A program made the translations under genes and the position numbers. A stretch of DNA of 40,502 bases from the IMG/VR virus record IMGVR_UViG_3300028840_003992, positions 1-40,502 of that record; one strand, written 5' to 3'. Shown piece after piece: positions 8,214 through 15,403 of the stretch. The DNA comes from a virus. Within the stretch, counting starts at the first letter, position 1. Every line of letters begins with the position of its first letter. The notes beneath the pieces are model-generated. The model was not told the origin of the DNA. It searched no databases and saw nothing but the letters and a program-made list of their open reading frames with translations.

Positions 8214-8726
8214 CTAAGTAATAGTGTCGTTTCTCCATGCTATTTCAATCCAGGCAAAGGGATCTCGAATGCCTAGGAAAGCGGTTGTATCTGCATAAAA
8301 TTGTATCTGGTCCCCCTCATCCACATCTATATTAATCGAACGGTTATGAGCCCCAGAAACACCAGATAGTGATAGCGACACAATATTCGCAGGATTCCCG
8401 TTCTTTCTAATCTGAAGTGTCCACGTTTCGTTGGTTCTAGTTTGCGCAGCGATGGCAGTAATTGTACCATCTCTCGTCATTCTATATCCTGTCAGATTCG
8501 ACGCTTGATTATCTATCAGGTGTAGATACGAGTTCTTAGCTCTGCCTTTTCTGCCAGCTGCAGCAGTAAGTCTATATGAACTCAACCACTTATCACGAAC
8601 TTCATCATACACCCACAACACTCCACCATCAACTACGAGACTACCAACAATCCCGCCTTGAGAGCCACATCCTCCCAAAATCTCACAAATGATCATCCAT
8701 TTTTTGATGTCATTCGAACTAACCAT
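8214..8726 (-). CDS. Small fibre-tip protein, paralogue of the C-terminal domain of the repeat fibre
   Basis: 170 residues from ATG 8726, whose start overlaps the previous stop as TAATG; the ribosome site is weak, so translational coupling is likely. From residue ~36 it aligns with the end of the 516-residue protein: GGVLWVYDEVRDKWLSS, YRMTRDGTITAIAAQT, ETWTLQIRKNG, GDQIQFYADTTAF and IEIAWRND. It therefore looks like a free-standing copy of that tip domain preceded by a short helical, Gly-rich segment. It is probably a virion surface component. Confidence 0.6.
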   Translation of the reverse strand: MVSSNDIKKWMIICEILGGCGSQGGIVGSLVVDGGVLWVYDEVRDKWLSSYRLTAAAGRKGRAKNSYLHLIDNQASNLTGYRMTRDGTITAIAAQTRTNETWTLQIRKNGNPANIVSLSLSGVSGAHNRSINIDVDEGDQIQFYADTTAFLGIRDPFAWIEIAWRNDTIT

Positions 8727-9067
8727 TAGACTGTATCACCCAACTTAGCTAGAGTATTGAAAGTAATCTTGATGTCATTTGTATTATCTGCACTATCCCA
8801 GGTTGCAGTCAGATAATCTCCAGAGTCTTCTGACAAGCTACTATAATCTCCGAGCATTTGAATCAGCGCTACAGTCCTATCTCCTACGCCTAGATGGAAT
8901 AAGGTGCGTTGATAGCTCATAGAGGCAGAGTGATGGAAAGTATCTATATTGATTCGGCGTATATCAGCATTGATCGCAATATCATCCATTGCGATTATCT
9001 TAGCATCAGCATTCTTGTAGATACGAAGAGCTTGCCCGACTTGCCGAGTATTGGTAGGTCCAGCCAT
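8726..9067 (-). CDS. Small virion-block protein, unknown
   Basis: 113 residues from ATG 9067 with a strong AAGGAGG site. It is mixed alpha/beta with no recognisable catalytic motif (ALRIYKNADAKIIAMDD, RRINIDTFHHS, RTLFHLGVGDRTVALIQM, NDIKITFNTLAKLG). It sits between the Ig-like protein and the fibre-tip paralogue in the structural operon, so a minor capsid or adaptor role is inferred. No family recognised. Confidence 0.5.
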   Translation of the reverse strand: MAGPTNTRQVGQALRIYKNADAKIIAMDDIAINADIRRINIDTFHHSASMSYQRTLFHLGVGDRTVALIQMLGDYSSLSEDSGDYLTATWDSADNTNDIKITFNTLAKLGDTV

Positions 9068-9077
9068 TACAGCCTCC

Positions 9078-9824
9078 TTAGATCTTGATCTTCAGCTTAT
9101 TGCCATCTACCTCTACACTCTTAGCTAGATCTCCTGCTGCACTCACATCAGCCTTAGGATGATCTGTAGCTGGTAGAGCCTGTACAATAATACTATCAGC
9201 ATCTACGGAAGCCGGATCTATTTCCTTGTTAAACTCCACAACAATTTCAGCTAAGTCAACAGACTGCTCAATATCATGATCAGAAGGGGTTGTTTTAACC
9301 ACCTGCAGGGCAGAAAGATCTGTGGCTAGTGCCTGAGCTTGTGGAGTAGCCGCTAGTACAGAAGTTGAAATAGTGCTAGGAAGCTCCTCAATAGATCCTG
9401 TGCCTGTCTGGAACTCCCAATAAACCATACCAGTAATGTCATTGCCATCTGCATCTAGGGTATCTGACACATAAACCTTATAGTCATGCGTCGCGGCAAG
9501 AGGCCTTGTTGGCGTGAAGATTAGCTTAGTGCTAACCCCTGACACAGTTTCGAATTCAAAGCTACCCTCTACGATCCCTGTATATCCAGGAGACCTTAGA
9601 AAGTCATCTAGGTCACCCTGAGAGATATTCTGAGGGAATTTGAGCTCGACCTGGCCTGGGCCAACGAACTGATCCGTATCAGGTCCCTCAATAAAGAAAT
9701 CTTCCTGAAGACGATCAGTATCCATCTCTCTGTTGAAGGTAACCGTAATCTGGCTACCTAGCGGGATATTAGTCCCATCAACAGGCGGAAAATGATCGAC
9801 AATGACATCAACTAGATTAGACAT
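9078..9824 (-). CDS. SbsA/Big_5-type Ig-like domain protein
   Basis: 248 residues from ATG 9824, overlapping the preceding gene by 8 bases. Two copies of the 'bacterial Ig-like 5' (SbsA) pattern are visible. Residues about 8-140 read PxDGTNIPLGSQITVTFNREMD ... LIFTPTRPLAATHDYKVYVS ... DADGNDITG. A second begins near 175 (TTPSDHDIEQSVDLAEIVVEFNKEID) and is shorter, missing the last strands. Such domains commonly decorate phage capsids and bind cell-surface polymers. It lies two genes after the major capsid protein, which suits a capsid-surface role. Confidence 0.65.
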   Translation of the reverse strand: MSNLVDVIVDHFPPVDGTNIPLGSQITVTFNREMDTDRLQEDFFIEGPDTDQFVGPGQVELKFPQNISQGDLDDFLRSPGYTGIVEGSFEFETVSGVSTKLIFTPTRPLAATHDYKVYVSDTLDADGNDITGMVYWEFQTGTGSIEELPSTISTSVLAATPQAQALATDLSALQVVKTTPSDHDIEQSVDLAEIVVEFNKEIDPASVDADSIIVQALPATDHPKADVSAAGDLAKSVEVDGNKLKIKI

Positions 9825-10461
9825 CGGCTACTTTTAGTTCCTCGTCAGATGGAATTAGAGTTACTTCTTCTTCATCTGATTCTACCACGTCAGTGATTTG
9901 TGTCGAACGCGCTCCGGGATCTTCCTGAAAAACCTGATTCCTGGGCGAGTCCATAAGATCACCGCCTTGAACAAACTGGCTAGTCACACTATCAGAATGC
10001 TTAGACACAATCTCCTGAAGAACCTTCAGTACAGACTTTCTCTTTTTCCCCGCTTGCTCGAGCTCTAATAGCTGTCGTACTTGAGCTGGCCTTAGAAGCC
10101 CCACATTCTTCTTTACGGTAGAATGGTGGGCGTCCAAGAGCTCTTTTAGCTTATTTAGCTCTTCCTTGGCATCGTCCATAGCGTCTTTTGGAGCTGTCTG
10201 AGCCACAGGCTGCTCGTGCCCTGTAGTAAATGTGGGAGAAGCAGCTGGAAGAGCTGAACAGGCCTCTAGAAGCGCTTCTTTGTCAGAAACGGCTAGAGCC
10301 CCGATTCTGCAGTTATACATGAGCTGATTCTTTTGTGTGGGGGTTAGCTGGTCCAGATCTACCTCTACAGGACCTGGAGTATCATAGGTGAAGTTCAAGG
10401 GCTCACCTAAAAACAGCATTGATTGTCTATCTCTGTTTGCTAGTGCTACTTGGATATTCAT
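9817..10461 (-). CDS. Unknown head-associated protein, helical middle and acidic tail
   Basis: 214 residues from ATG 10461 with an AAAGGA site. The N-terminus is strand-rich (MLFLGEPLNFTYDTPGPVEVDL). Residues ~110-160 are a charged helix/coiled coil (DDAKEELNKLKELLDAHHSTVKKN, RQLLELEQAGKKRKSVLKVLQEI). The tail is very acidic (ESDEEEVTLIPSDEELK). It is the first gene after the terminator that follows the major capsid gene. No named family is recognised. Confidence 0.5.
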   Translation of the reverse strand: MNIQVALANRDRQSMLFLGEPLNFTYDTPGPVEVDLDQLTPTQKNQLMYNCRIGALAVSDKEALLEACSALPAASPTFTTGHEQPVAQTAPKDAMDDAKEELNKLKELLDAHHSTVKKNVGLLRPAQVRQLLELEQAGKKRKSVLKVLQEIVSKHSDSVTSQFVQGGDLMDSPRNQVFQEDPGARSTQITDVVESDEEEVTLIPSDEELKVADV

Positions 10462-10479
10462 GTTTCGTCCTTTCCTGAT

Positions 10480-10508
10480 AAAAAGAAGGGGAGGTTGCCC
10501 TCCCCTTC
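10480..10508 (-). terminator. Rho-independent terminator after the major capsid gene
   Basis: Read on the minus strand: a perfect 10-bp stem (10499-10508 with 10485-10494), a 4-base GCAA loop, then a run of five T at 10484-10480. It lies 34 bases past the capsid stop. Partial termination here would keep capsid mRNA in excess over the downstream fibre, neck and tail genes. Confidence 0.85.
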
Positions 10509-10541
10509 CATTATACTAACTTGCCTTCTAATCCGCTAGGA

Positions 10542-11771
10542 TTAGCCAAGAACATTAGATGTTGGGTCGATTGCTGCAATGCTACCACTTACGTCAATAC
10601 TTGCACGTGCTGGTAGTACCACCTCGTTCGGTACAACATGTACGTTCTTCAGAACGGCAATTGCCTTTCCTTCATTCAGAATGCCGATACCATAGCGCTC
10701 ACGCAGCTTGATCTTACGGATATCTACGCGTGGGTCATCAAACTCTTCGGTCATGACATCCTCATCAACGATGAGAACACCAAGCTCGCTTGAATCAAAC
10801 ATGTAGATGTCAGTAAGCTTACGACGTGGGTCGTATGGTACAAATGGGCTAACAATGATACGGAATGGAATGTTCATGTAGCCTGGCAACTGAGGACCAG
10901 AGTTCAGGGTCTGTGGATGATCTGTTAGTGGAGACGGTTGGTCGCCCGAAGCTGAGTTCGGAGGAGTAATCAACTGTCCACCAGAAACACCTAGTCCACC
11001 CTGAGAACTGTTATCCCAAGGAGCACGTCCTGCAGGATTACCTGTCCAAGTCGCAAAGAAGGTTCCTCCACCATTTTGCAGAACAAAATAGCGTAGGGTT
11101 GCGTCCTTAACGAACATGGTCCAAGTGAGTGGGTGCATCAACAGTGTGTTGGGGAAGAAGCCCTGTGTGATGATCTGCGCATATGCGTCGAAGATATCAT
11201 CCATAGTCACAGAACCGTTTCCTGCACCAGCCAAATTACGTCCAGTGGTTACACCCTTGAACGACTTGGTTGGATTCACATTGTCGAATACTGGAACGCC
11301 CATACTTCTAATATAGTCGAAGATTTTCATCTCCTTATGACGGGCCAATGCACGACCTGCAGCGCGTAGATGCATACCAATGACATCAAACTGTGAGTAT
11401 CGGATCATCTCGTCAGTTACCTTAACGGCAATACCAGACTTTCCGATGCTCGCTGTCACTGTTGCTCCACCCATCTGCAAGCTGCGCTCTGGGTATTCCA
11501 TTCCTTCAGCAATATCTGCTGCTACCAGAGCTCCCACTGCTGGGAAGGTGATAGTCTGCCCATAAGAATAATTAATTCTCTGTAGCAGGCTAGTTCCAAC
11601 TAGAAGGGGCTCTACAGCTTCCTTCACGATGTTGGAGATTACCTTCGGCATGAGCATGGGCGCATTGGGTACCGAAAGGGCGTCCTCGATTGAAAACTGG
11701 CCATCCTCGAATCTTCCGTTATTTTTCCACAGATATTCGAGTTGCTTGGCATCTTTAATTTCGAGAGACAT
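10542..11771 (-). CDS. Major capsid protein, HK97-like fold
   Basis: 409 residues from ATG 11771 with AAGGAGGT eleven bases upstream. The sequence shows the features of HK97-fold major capsid proteins. There is a helical N-terminal arm (residues ~1-45) and a 'SLLQRINYSYGQTITFPAVG' A-domain-like strand pair. It continues with a long spine helix region (DEMIRYSQFDVIGMHLRAAGRALARHKEMKIFDYI), 'TMDDIFDAYAQIITQGFFPNTLLMHPLTWTMFVKD', and a C-terminal 'RKIKLRERYGIGILNEGKAIAVLKNV' strand block. It lies directly after the protease-scaffold and a second capsid component, and is followed by a terminator, the usual setting of the most abundant virion protein. Confidence 0.85.
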   Translation of the reverse strand: MSLEIKDAKQLEYLWKNNGRFEDGQFSIEDALSVPNAPMLMPKVISNIVKEAVEPLLVGTSLLQRINYSYGQTITFPAVGALVAADIAEGMEYPERSLQMGGATVTASIGKSGIAVKVTDEMIRYSQFDVIGMHLRAAGRALARHKEMKIFDYIRSMGVPVFDNVNPTKSFKGVTTGRNLAGAGNGSVTMDDIFDAYAQIITQGFFPNTLLMHPLTWTMFVKDATLRYFVLQNGGGTFFATWTGNPAGRAPWDNSSQGGLGVSGGQLITPPNSASGDQPSPLTDHPQTLNSGPQLPGYMNIPFRIIVSPFVPYDPRRKLTDIYMFDSSELGVLIVDEDVMTEEFDDPRVDIRKIKLRERYGIGILNEGKAIAVLKNVHVVPNEVVLPARASIDVSGSIAAIDPTSNVLG

Positions 11772-11791
11772 TAATCGGTTACCTCCTTGCC

Positions 11792-12994
11792 TTATCTCGA
11801 GATCAGGTTGATCCTTACAACTAGATTCGCTGCTCCGGCAAAGTGAATCTTATCACTTACACCACCATTCGCAGAACCTGGCATCTGATCCATCTGACCG
11901 GCATAGCCTGGCAGAGAACCAGCTGCGCTGGTGCTGAGACTTGGATAAGCAGTACGTACTCTATCTAGTGCGTCCTTACCCCAAACATCTTCCACCTCAA
12001 TGACCTGACCGATGATATCCTTGAAATCCTCGGTAGATGCTGCGGTGTAGTTAGAGTTAGCGTCGCACATTACGAAATCACCAGCAACTAGGTTACCTAC
12101 TGCGCAGGCAAACTTAGATACTGATGCTGGTGCTGATGCATAGTGACTATAAACTACCTCATAGTCAGTAGCACCGATAGCACCTGTGCTGTACACAGTG
12201 ATAACGCCAGTGGTGAGATCAATGTGCCAGTCACCTGCGGCTACAACATCAGCTGCTGAAGCCTTTTCTACAGCAAACTTGGTTGCTACGTCGCCAGGAG
12301 CTCCAGCACCCTCAGAGAAGGTAATTGGAGTACGGACGGTATTCTTGGCAACTGGTGTGTTGCTCAATGCAACCATTGTAGAAACGTTATTTGCATTGCT
12401 ATCCTCTGTCAGAGCTTCCGGAGTGGTTTCAGTAGCTGGAACCAAAGGTAGCTCTAGAACATAGTCGCAAAGCACGGCAGTTCGGTGCTGCAGGTTGTAG
12501 TTATGACGACGTAGACCCGATGGGTTGAAACCATCATCATAATCACTTGCATCACCAGCCCACTGCCAATAGGCATATGGGGCTACTCCGACCGGTGCGG
12601 ATACCGCCAATGCTACGCCAGTCTGACCCATGAAGGCAGTTACTGCCGAAACATTGAAAGTTCCAATAGCAGCGGTTAGTAGTGGCGCACCAGTACGAAC
12701 ATCAATTACACCAGCCTCAACATCCTGAGCTGTATAGGTAATTGTTGCGCTACCAAGCCCATACTGAGCTGGTACGAGATGTCCGTTATTGTCGAATGCC
12801 AAGATCTTTCCAGGCATTGCAACAAACCAATCCTCGAAGAACTTATCGTAGAATTGAACTGGAAGCCATGACGCTGGCCTGAATTCGCCGTGTGGTCGGA
12901 TACCCTCTGAATGCTCAACAACAGGGATAATATTTCCTACATGATCCCATGTCTTGTGCGTTGGGTTATATCTTCCCAGACTATCGAAAGCCAT
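11792..12994 (-). CDS. Putative capsid decoration / second capsid structural protein
   Basis: 400 residues from ATG 12994 with a TAAGGAGG site. It is beta-rich with many Ala/Gly/Val stretches (SATITYTAQDVEAGVIDVRTGAPLL, DWHIDLTTGVITVYSTGAIGATDYEVVYSHYA). The end resembles a capsid-binding tail (KIHFAGAANLVVRINLI). There is no enzyme motif. It lies between protease-scaffold and major capsid genes, a common place for a decoration or stabilising protein or a minor capsid subunit. The family is not recognised; the call rests on context. Confidence 0.55.
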   Translation of the reverse strand: MAFDSLGRYNPTHKTWDHVGNIIPVVEHSEGIRPHGEFRPASWLPVQFYDKFFEDWFVAMPGKILAFDNNGHLVPAQYGLGSATITYTAQDVEAGVIDVRTGAPLLTAAIGTFNVSAVTAFMGQTGVALAVSAPVGVAPYAYWQWAGDASDYDDGFNPSGLRRHNYNLQHRTAVLCDYVLELPLVPATETTPEALTEDSNANNVSTMVALSNTPVAKNTVRTPITFSEGAGAPGDVATKFAVEKASAADVVAAGDWHIDLTTGVITVYSTGAIGATDYEVVYSHYASAPASVSKFACAVGNLVAGDFVMCDANSNYTAASTEDFKDIIGQVIEVEDVWGKDALDRVRTAYPSLSTSAAGSLPGYAGQMDQMPGSANGGVSDKIHFAGAANLVVRINLISR

Positions 12995-13008
12995 CTGATG
13001 CTTCCTCC

Positions 13009-14463
13009 TTAATTAGTCTCGCTGTCTAGCGGAAGTTTTCCTTCCGCCTGTAGACGCCTGACGTAGGCTCCTGCCTTTTCTCTACCACCCGGAGTAAACA
13101 TGAGCTGTTGCACATGTTCTTGAATCTTTACGAGTTCATCGCCGGTTGCTAGGTTAGAGGTAGGACTCTTCTGGTTACCGTCATCGTCCTGGATTGCATT
13201 AGGATCTTCCACAGTTCCCTGTGGCTCTCTTGCCATCCCATCCCCAAGCTTATCAACAATCTTAGTCATGTCAACTTGCTTCAACACTGTGTCGATCTCC
13301 GCTTGCAGGTCGGAATCCGACATCTCAGTAAAGCTAGTTTCTTCTTCAGTCTTGCCATCGCGCAGAGTTCTAAGCATAGACAGCTTTTCTTCCTTAGAGG
13401 CTCTGTTTGCGGCTGTAGCTTCGGTTAGTGCATCTTGTAGTGTTTCCATATCTGAGAATAGACTTGAGTACTCCTTGCGGAGAGCATCCAGTTGATCTCT
13501 CAAATCACCAACTGTATCCTCAAGCTTCTCAACTTCATCAGCAAGAGCTTGCTCGCATTCTGGATTTGAGGCTAGCTCCTCAGCTACGGCAGCATTCAGG
13601 AATGAATCCTTACCTACCATAGCTGCTAGTCTCTTTAGAATACCTTGAAGCATCTTGACTTCGCTTTCATCAAGGACTGCTTCCTTTGAGAAATGTTGTG
13701 CTTCCTCGAGGGCAGCAATCACCATATGCATCACACGGCCATGCTCTAGGCTGTCTTGCTGTTGTTCCGCCCCAACAGGCTTCTCAACCGCATCCTTCTT
13801 CTTAGAAGAAGATCCACATCCCATAGCCTTAGCTTTACGCGATACACATGCAAGAATCTTACTTTTATCCCCGCCACCCTTATAGCGACCAATCAGCCTG
13901 CGTGCAGCAGTCACATGTGCGCAATCTGGAACAGGGAATGAACGATCTGGACCACAGAAGGTAGACTTAGCAAGCTTCTTTCTCTTTTCAGAGCTGAGCT
14001 TAGCTTCCTCTAGCTTTGTGATTCCAGCTTGAGCTAGTGTAAATTCTTCATCCTCGAATGCAGCTTCAACTTCTGGCCAGAATACTTCGTCGTAAAACTT
14101 ATCTAGATCCTCGTCGGTAAGCTCCTCTGCATCCATGAAAGCAGTAACAGCGTCTTCTAGACTGCCCTCCTCTGTGTCTGCATTACACTTACTTTTCATT
14201 GTCTTGCCTTTCTTTTTCTTCTTATTAGAAGCATCCTCAACCTCTTCGTCTACAGAGCTGCTTACGTCGTCGCCCTCACTAGAGGCGTCTTCAACATCAC
14301 CAGTCTCATCAGCTGATGCAGAATCTGTAATTTCGACATCAGGCTGTACATCTGCGTTCTCCTCAGTCTTCTGTTCAGCTGACTCAGGAGTGTCAGAATC
14401 GGTGATTACCTCATCCTTGATGGTGGCCTCTTGATCCTTAGGATCCTTCTCTTTGTCGGCCAT
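13009..14463 (-). CDS. Nested scaffold protein from an internal start
   Basis: Inside the protease-scaffold gene and in the same frame, Met314 (ATG 14463) is preceded by the sequence CTAAGGAGGA, with its AAGGAGG at 14472-14478, eight bases upstream. This is a near-perfect Shine-Dalgarno as strong as those of real genes here. Translation from it would give a 484-residue product made of exactly the acidic linker, small Cys domain and coiled coil, without the protease. The arrangement parallels lambda C/Nu3, where a scaffold is nested in the protease gene. The evidence is sequence-level; expression is not proven. Confidence 0.6.
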   Translation of the reverse strand: MADKEKDPKDQEATIKDEVITDSDTPESAEQKTEENADVQPDVEITDSASADETGDVEDASSEGDDVSSSVDEEVEDASNKKKKKGKTMKSKCNADTEEGSLEDAVTAFMDAEELTDEDLDKFYDEVFWPEVEAAFEDEEFTLAQAGITKLEEAKLSSEKRKKLAKSTFCGPDRSFPVPDCAHVTAARRLIGRYKGGGDKSKILACVSRKAKAMGCGSSSKKKDAVEKPVGAEQQQDSLEHGRVMHMVIAALEEAQHFSKEAVLDESEVKMLQGILKRLAAMVGKDSFLNAAVAEELASNPECEQALADEVEKLEDTVGDLRDQLDALRKEYSSLFSDMETLQDALTEATAANRASKEEKLSMLRTLRDGKTEEETSFTEMSDSDLQAEIDTVLKQVDMTKIVDKLGDGMAREPQGTVEDPNAIQDDDGNQKSPTSNLATGDELVKIQEHVQQLMFTPGGREKAGAYVRRLQAEGKLPLDSETN

Positions 14464-15402
14464 TCCTTCATCCTCCTTAGCAGCAGAATCATACTGAGGA
14501 AATCCCAGACGCACCTCATAGATTCTGCCCGAATATTCTTCAGCGATTTCAATACTATCTTGAATGCCGTTATAGTGTAGCTCTAAAACCTTGGAATGTC
14601 TATCAGCTGGGACGTTGACAAAGGAATACTCGTCATAGTCAAGGTTACCAGCAATGATAAAGCACTTGGCTCCATCATAAATGGCACCTGGCTTATGCTC
14701 GCACTTCCCTGCATCAGTCCAATCCTGACGACAAATAGAACATACGGCTTTGTCGGTAGTTGCACCAACAGAACCAGTAAGATAACGACCATCTAGTAGC
14801 TTCTCAATCGCATCTCTATTAGCAATTTGGGCTACGATAGAAATATAGCCCAATCCCTGATATCCCTCATCCTCAAGAAGACTATCTCTTAGAAGGCTGC
14901 AGATTGTATCTACCTGCATGCCAAATGGCATCTTGCCTCCAATAAAGTCCTTGAGGAGGACATCAGTGATAATTCCCTTTTCTTTGCCCATCCTGTCTAT
15001 GACACGAAGGCCCTCGGCTAGGTTATAAGCATCTTGAATAGCGCCCGAGGTATCCATATATTGGGCATCAACAATACGACCCACTGGGTCGTTGCCGTCT
15101 TGATGGTGAAGGAGCACGGGCTTTTTATAGTTCTGGGTGAACGTATTCGCGCCCTTCTTCATCTTGTCAGGCAGATAGAATCCATTGTTACGAGTGATGA
15201 TACCTGCATGGGTAGCAGCAATACGTACCAGCAGACCACTTTGTAGCTGTTGCTGGTCAGTAGTTCCTAGACCACTCTCATGCTGAGCTCCCTCGGCAGG
15301 GGGCTTAAAGGCACCAGCATAATCGTCCTGGACTTTTACTAAGGCCTGATCGGTAAGGGAAAACCGGACAGCTTCTCGGAATTTTAGTCTGTTGCCACTC
15401 AC
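13009..15402 (-). CDS. Prohead protease fused to scaffold
   Basis: 797 residues from GTG 15402, one base after the portal stop. Residues 1-270 fit an assemblin-like (S78-type) prohead protease, with a KPVLLHHQDGNDPVGRI strand carrying the candidate catalytic His (99/100) and a GYISIV strand with candidate Ser188. A metal knuckle follows (C221, C224, C234, H236). Residues 315-400 are an acidic, Ser-rich linker ending in a lysine run. Residues ~468-530 form a small Cys-containing domain (LSSEKRKKLAKSTFCGPDRSF, DCAHVTAARRLIGRYK) that resembles a short domain found in other phage head proteins. Residues ~610-680 are a coiled coil typical of scaffolds. Fusion of protease and scaffold lets scaffold removal follow assembly. 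An internal start (next entry) would also give free scaffold. Confidence 0.7.
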   Translation of the reverse strand: MSGNRLKFREAVRFSLTDQALVKVQDDYAGAFKPPAEGAQHESGLGTTDQQQLQSGLLVRIAATHAGIITRNNGFYLPDKMKKGANTFTQNYKKPVLLHHQDGNDPVGRIVDAQYMDTSGAIQDAYNLAEGLRVIDRMGKEKGIITDVLLKDFIGGKMPFGMQVDTICSLLRDSLLEDEGYQGLGYISIVAQIANRDAIEKLLDGRYLTGSVGATTDKAVCSICRQDWTDAGKCEHKPGAIYDGAKCFIIAGNLDYDEYSFVNVPADRHSKVLELHYNGIQDSIEIAEEYSGRIYEVRLGFPQYDSAAKEDEGMADKEKDPKDQEATIKDEVITDSDTPESAEQKTEENADVQPDVEITDSASADETGDVEDASSEGDDVSSSVDEEVEDASNKKKKKGKTMKSKCNADTEEGSLEDAVTAFMDAEELTDEDLDKFYDEVFWPEVEAAFEDEEFTLAQAGITKLEEAKLSSEKRKKLAKSTFCGPDRSFPVPDCAHVTAARRLIGRYKGGGDKSKILACVSRKAKAMGCGSSSKKKDAVEKPVGAEQQQDSLEHGRVMHMVIAALEEAQHFSKEAVLDESEVKMLQGILKRLAAMVGKDSFLNAAVAEELASNPECEQALADEVEKLEDTVGDLRDQLDALRKEYSSLFSDMETLQDALTEATAANRASKEEKLSMLRTLRDGKTEEETSFTEMSDSDLQAEIDTVLKQVDMTKIVDKLGDGMAREPQGTVEDPNAIQDDDGNQKSPTSNLATGDELVKIQEHVQQLMFTPGGREKAGAYVRRLQAEGKLPLDSETN

Positions 15403-15403
15403 C

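Noticed and set aside
10510-10515. TATAAT on the minus strand as a promoter
   Set aside because: No -35 element at 16-18 bases, and a terminator lies immediately downstream.
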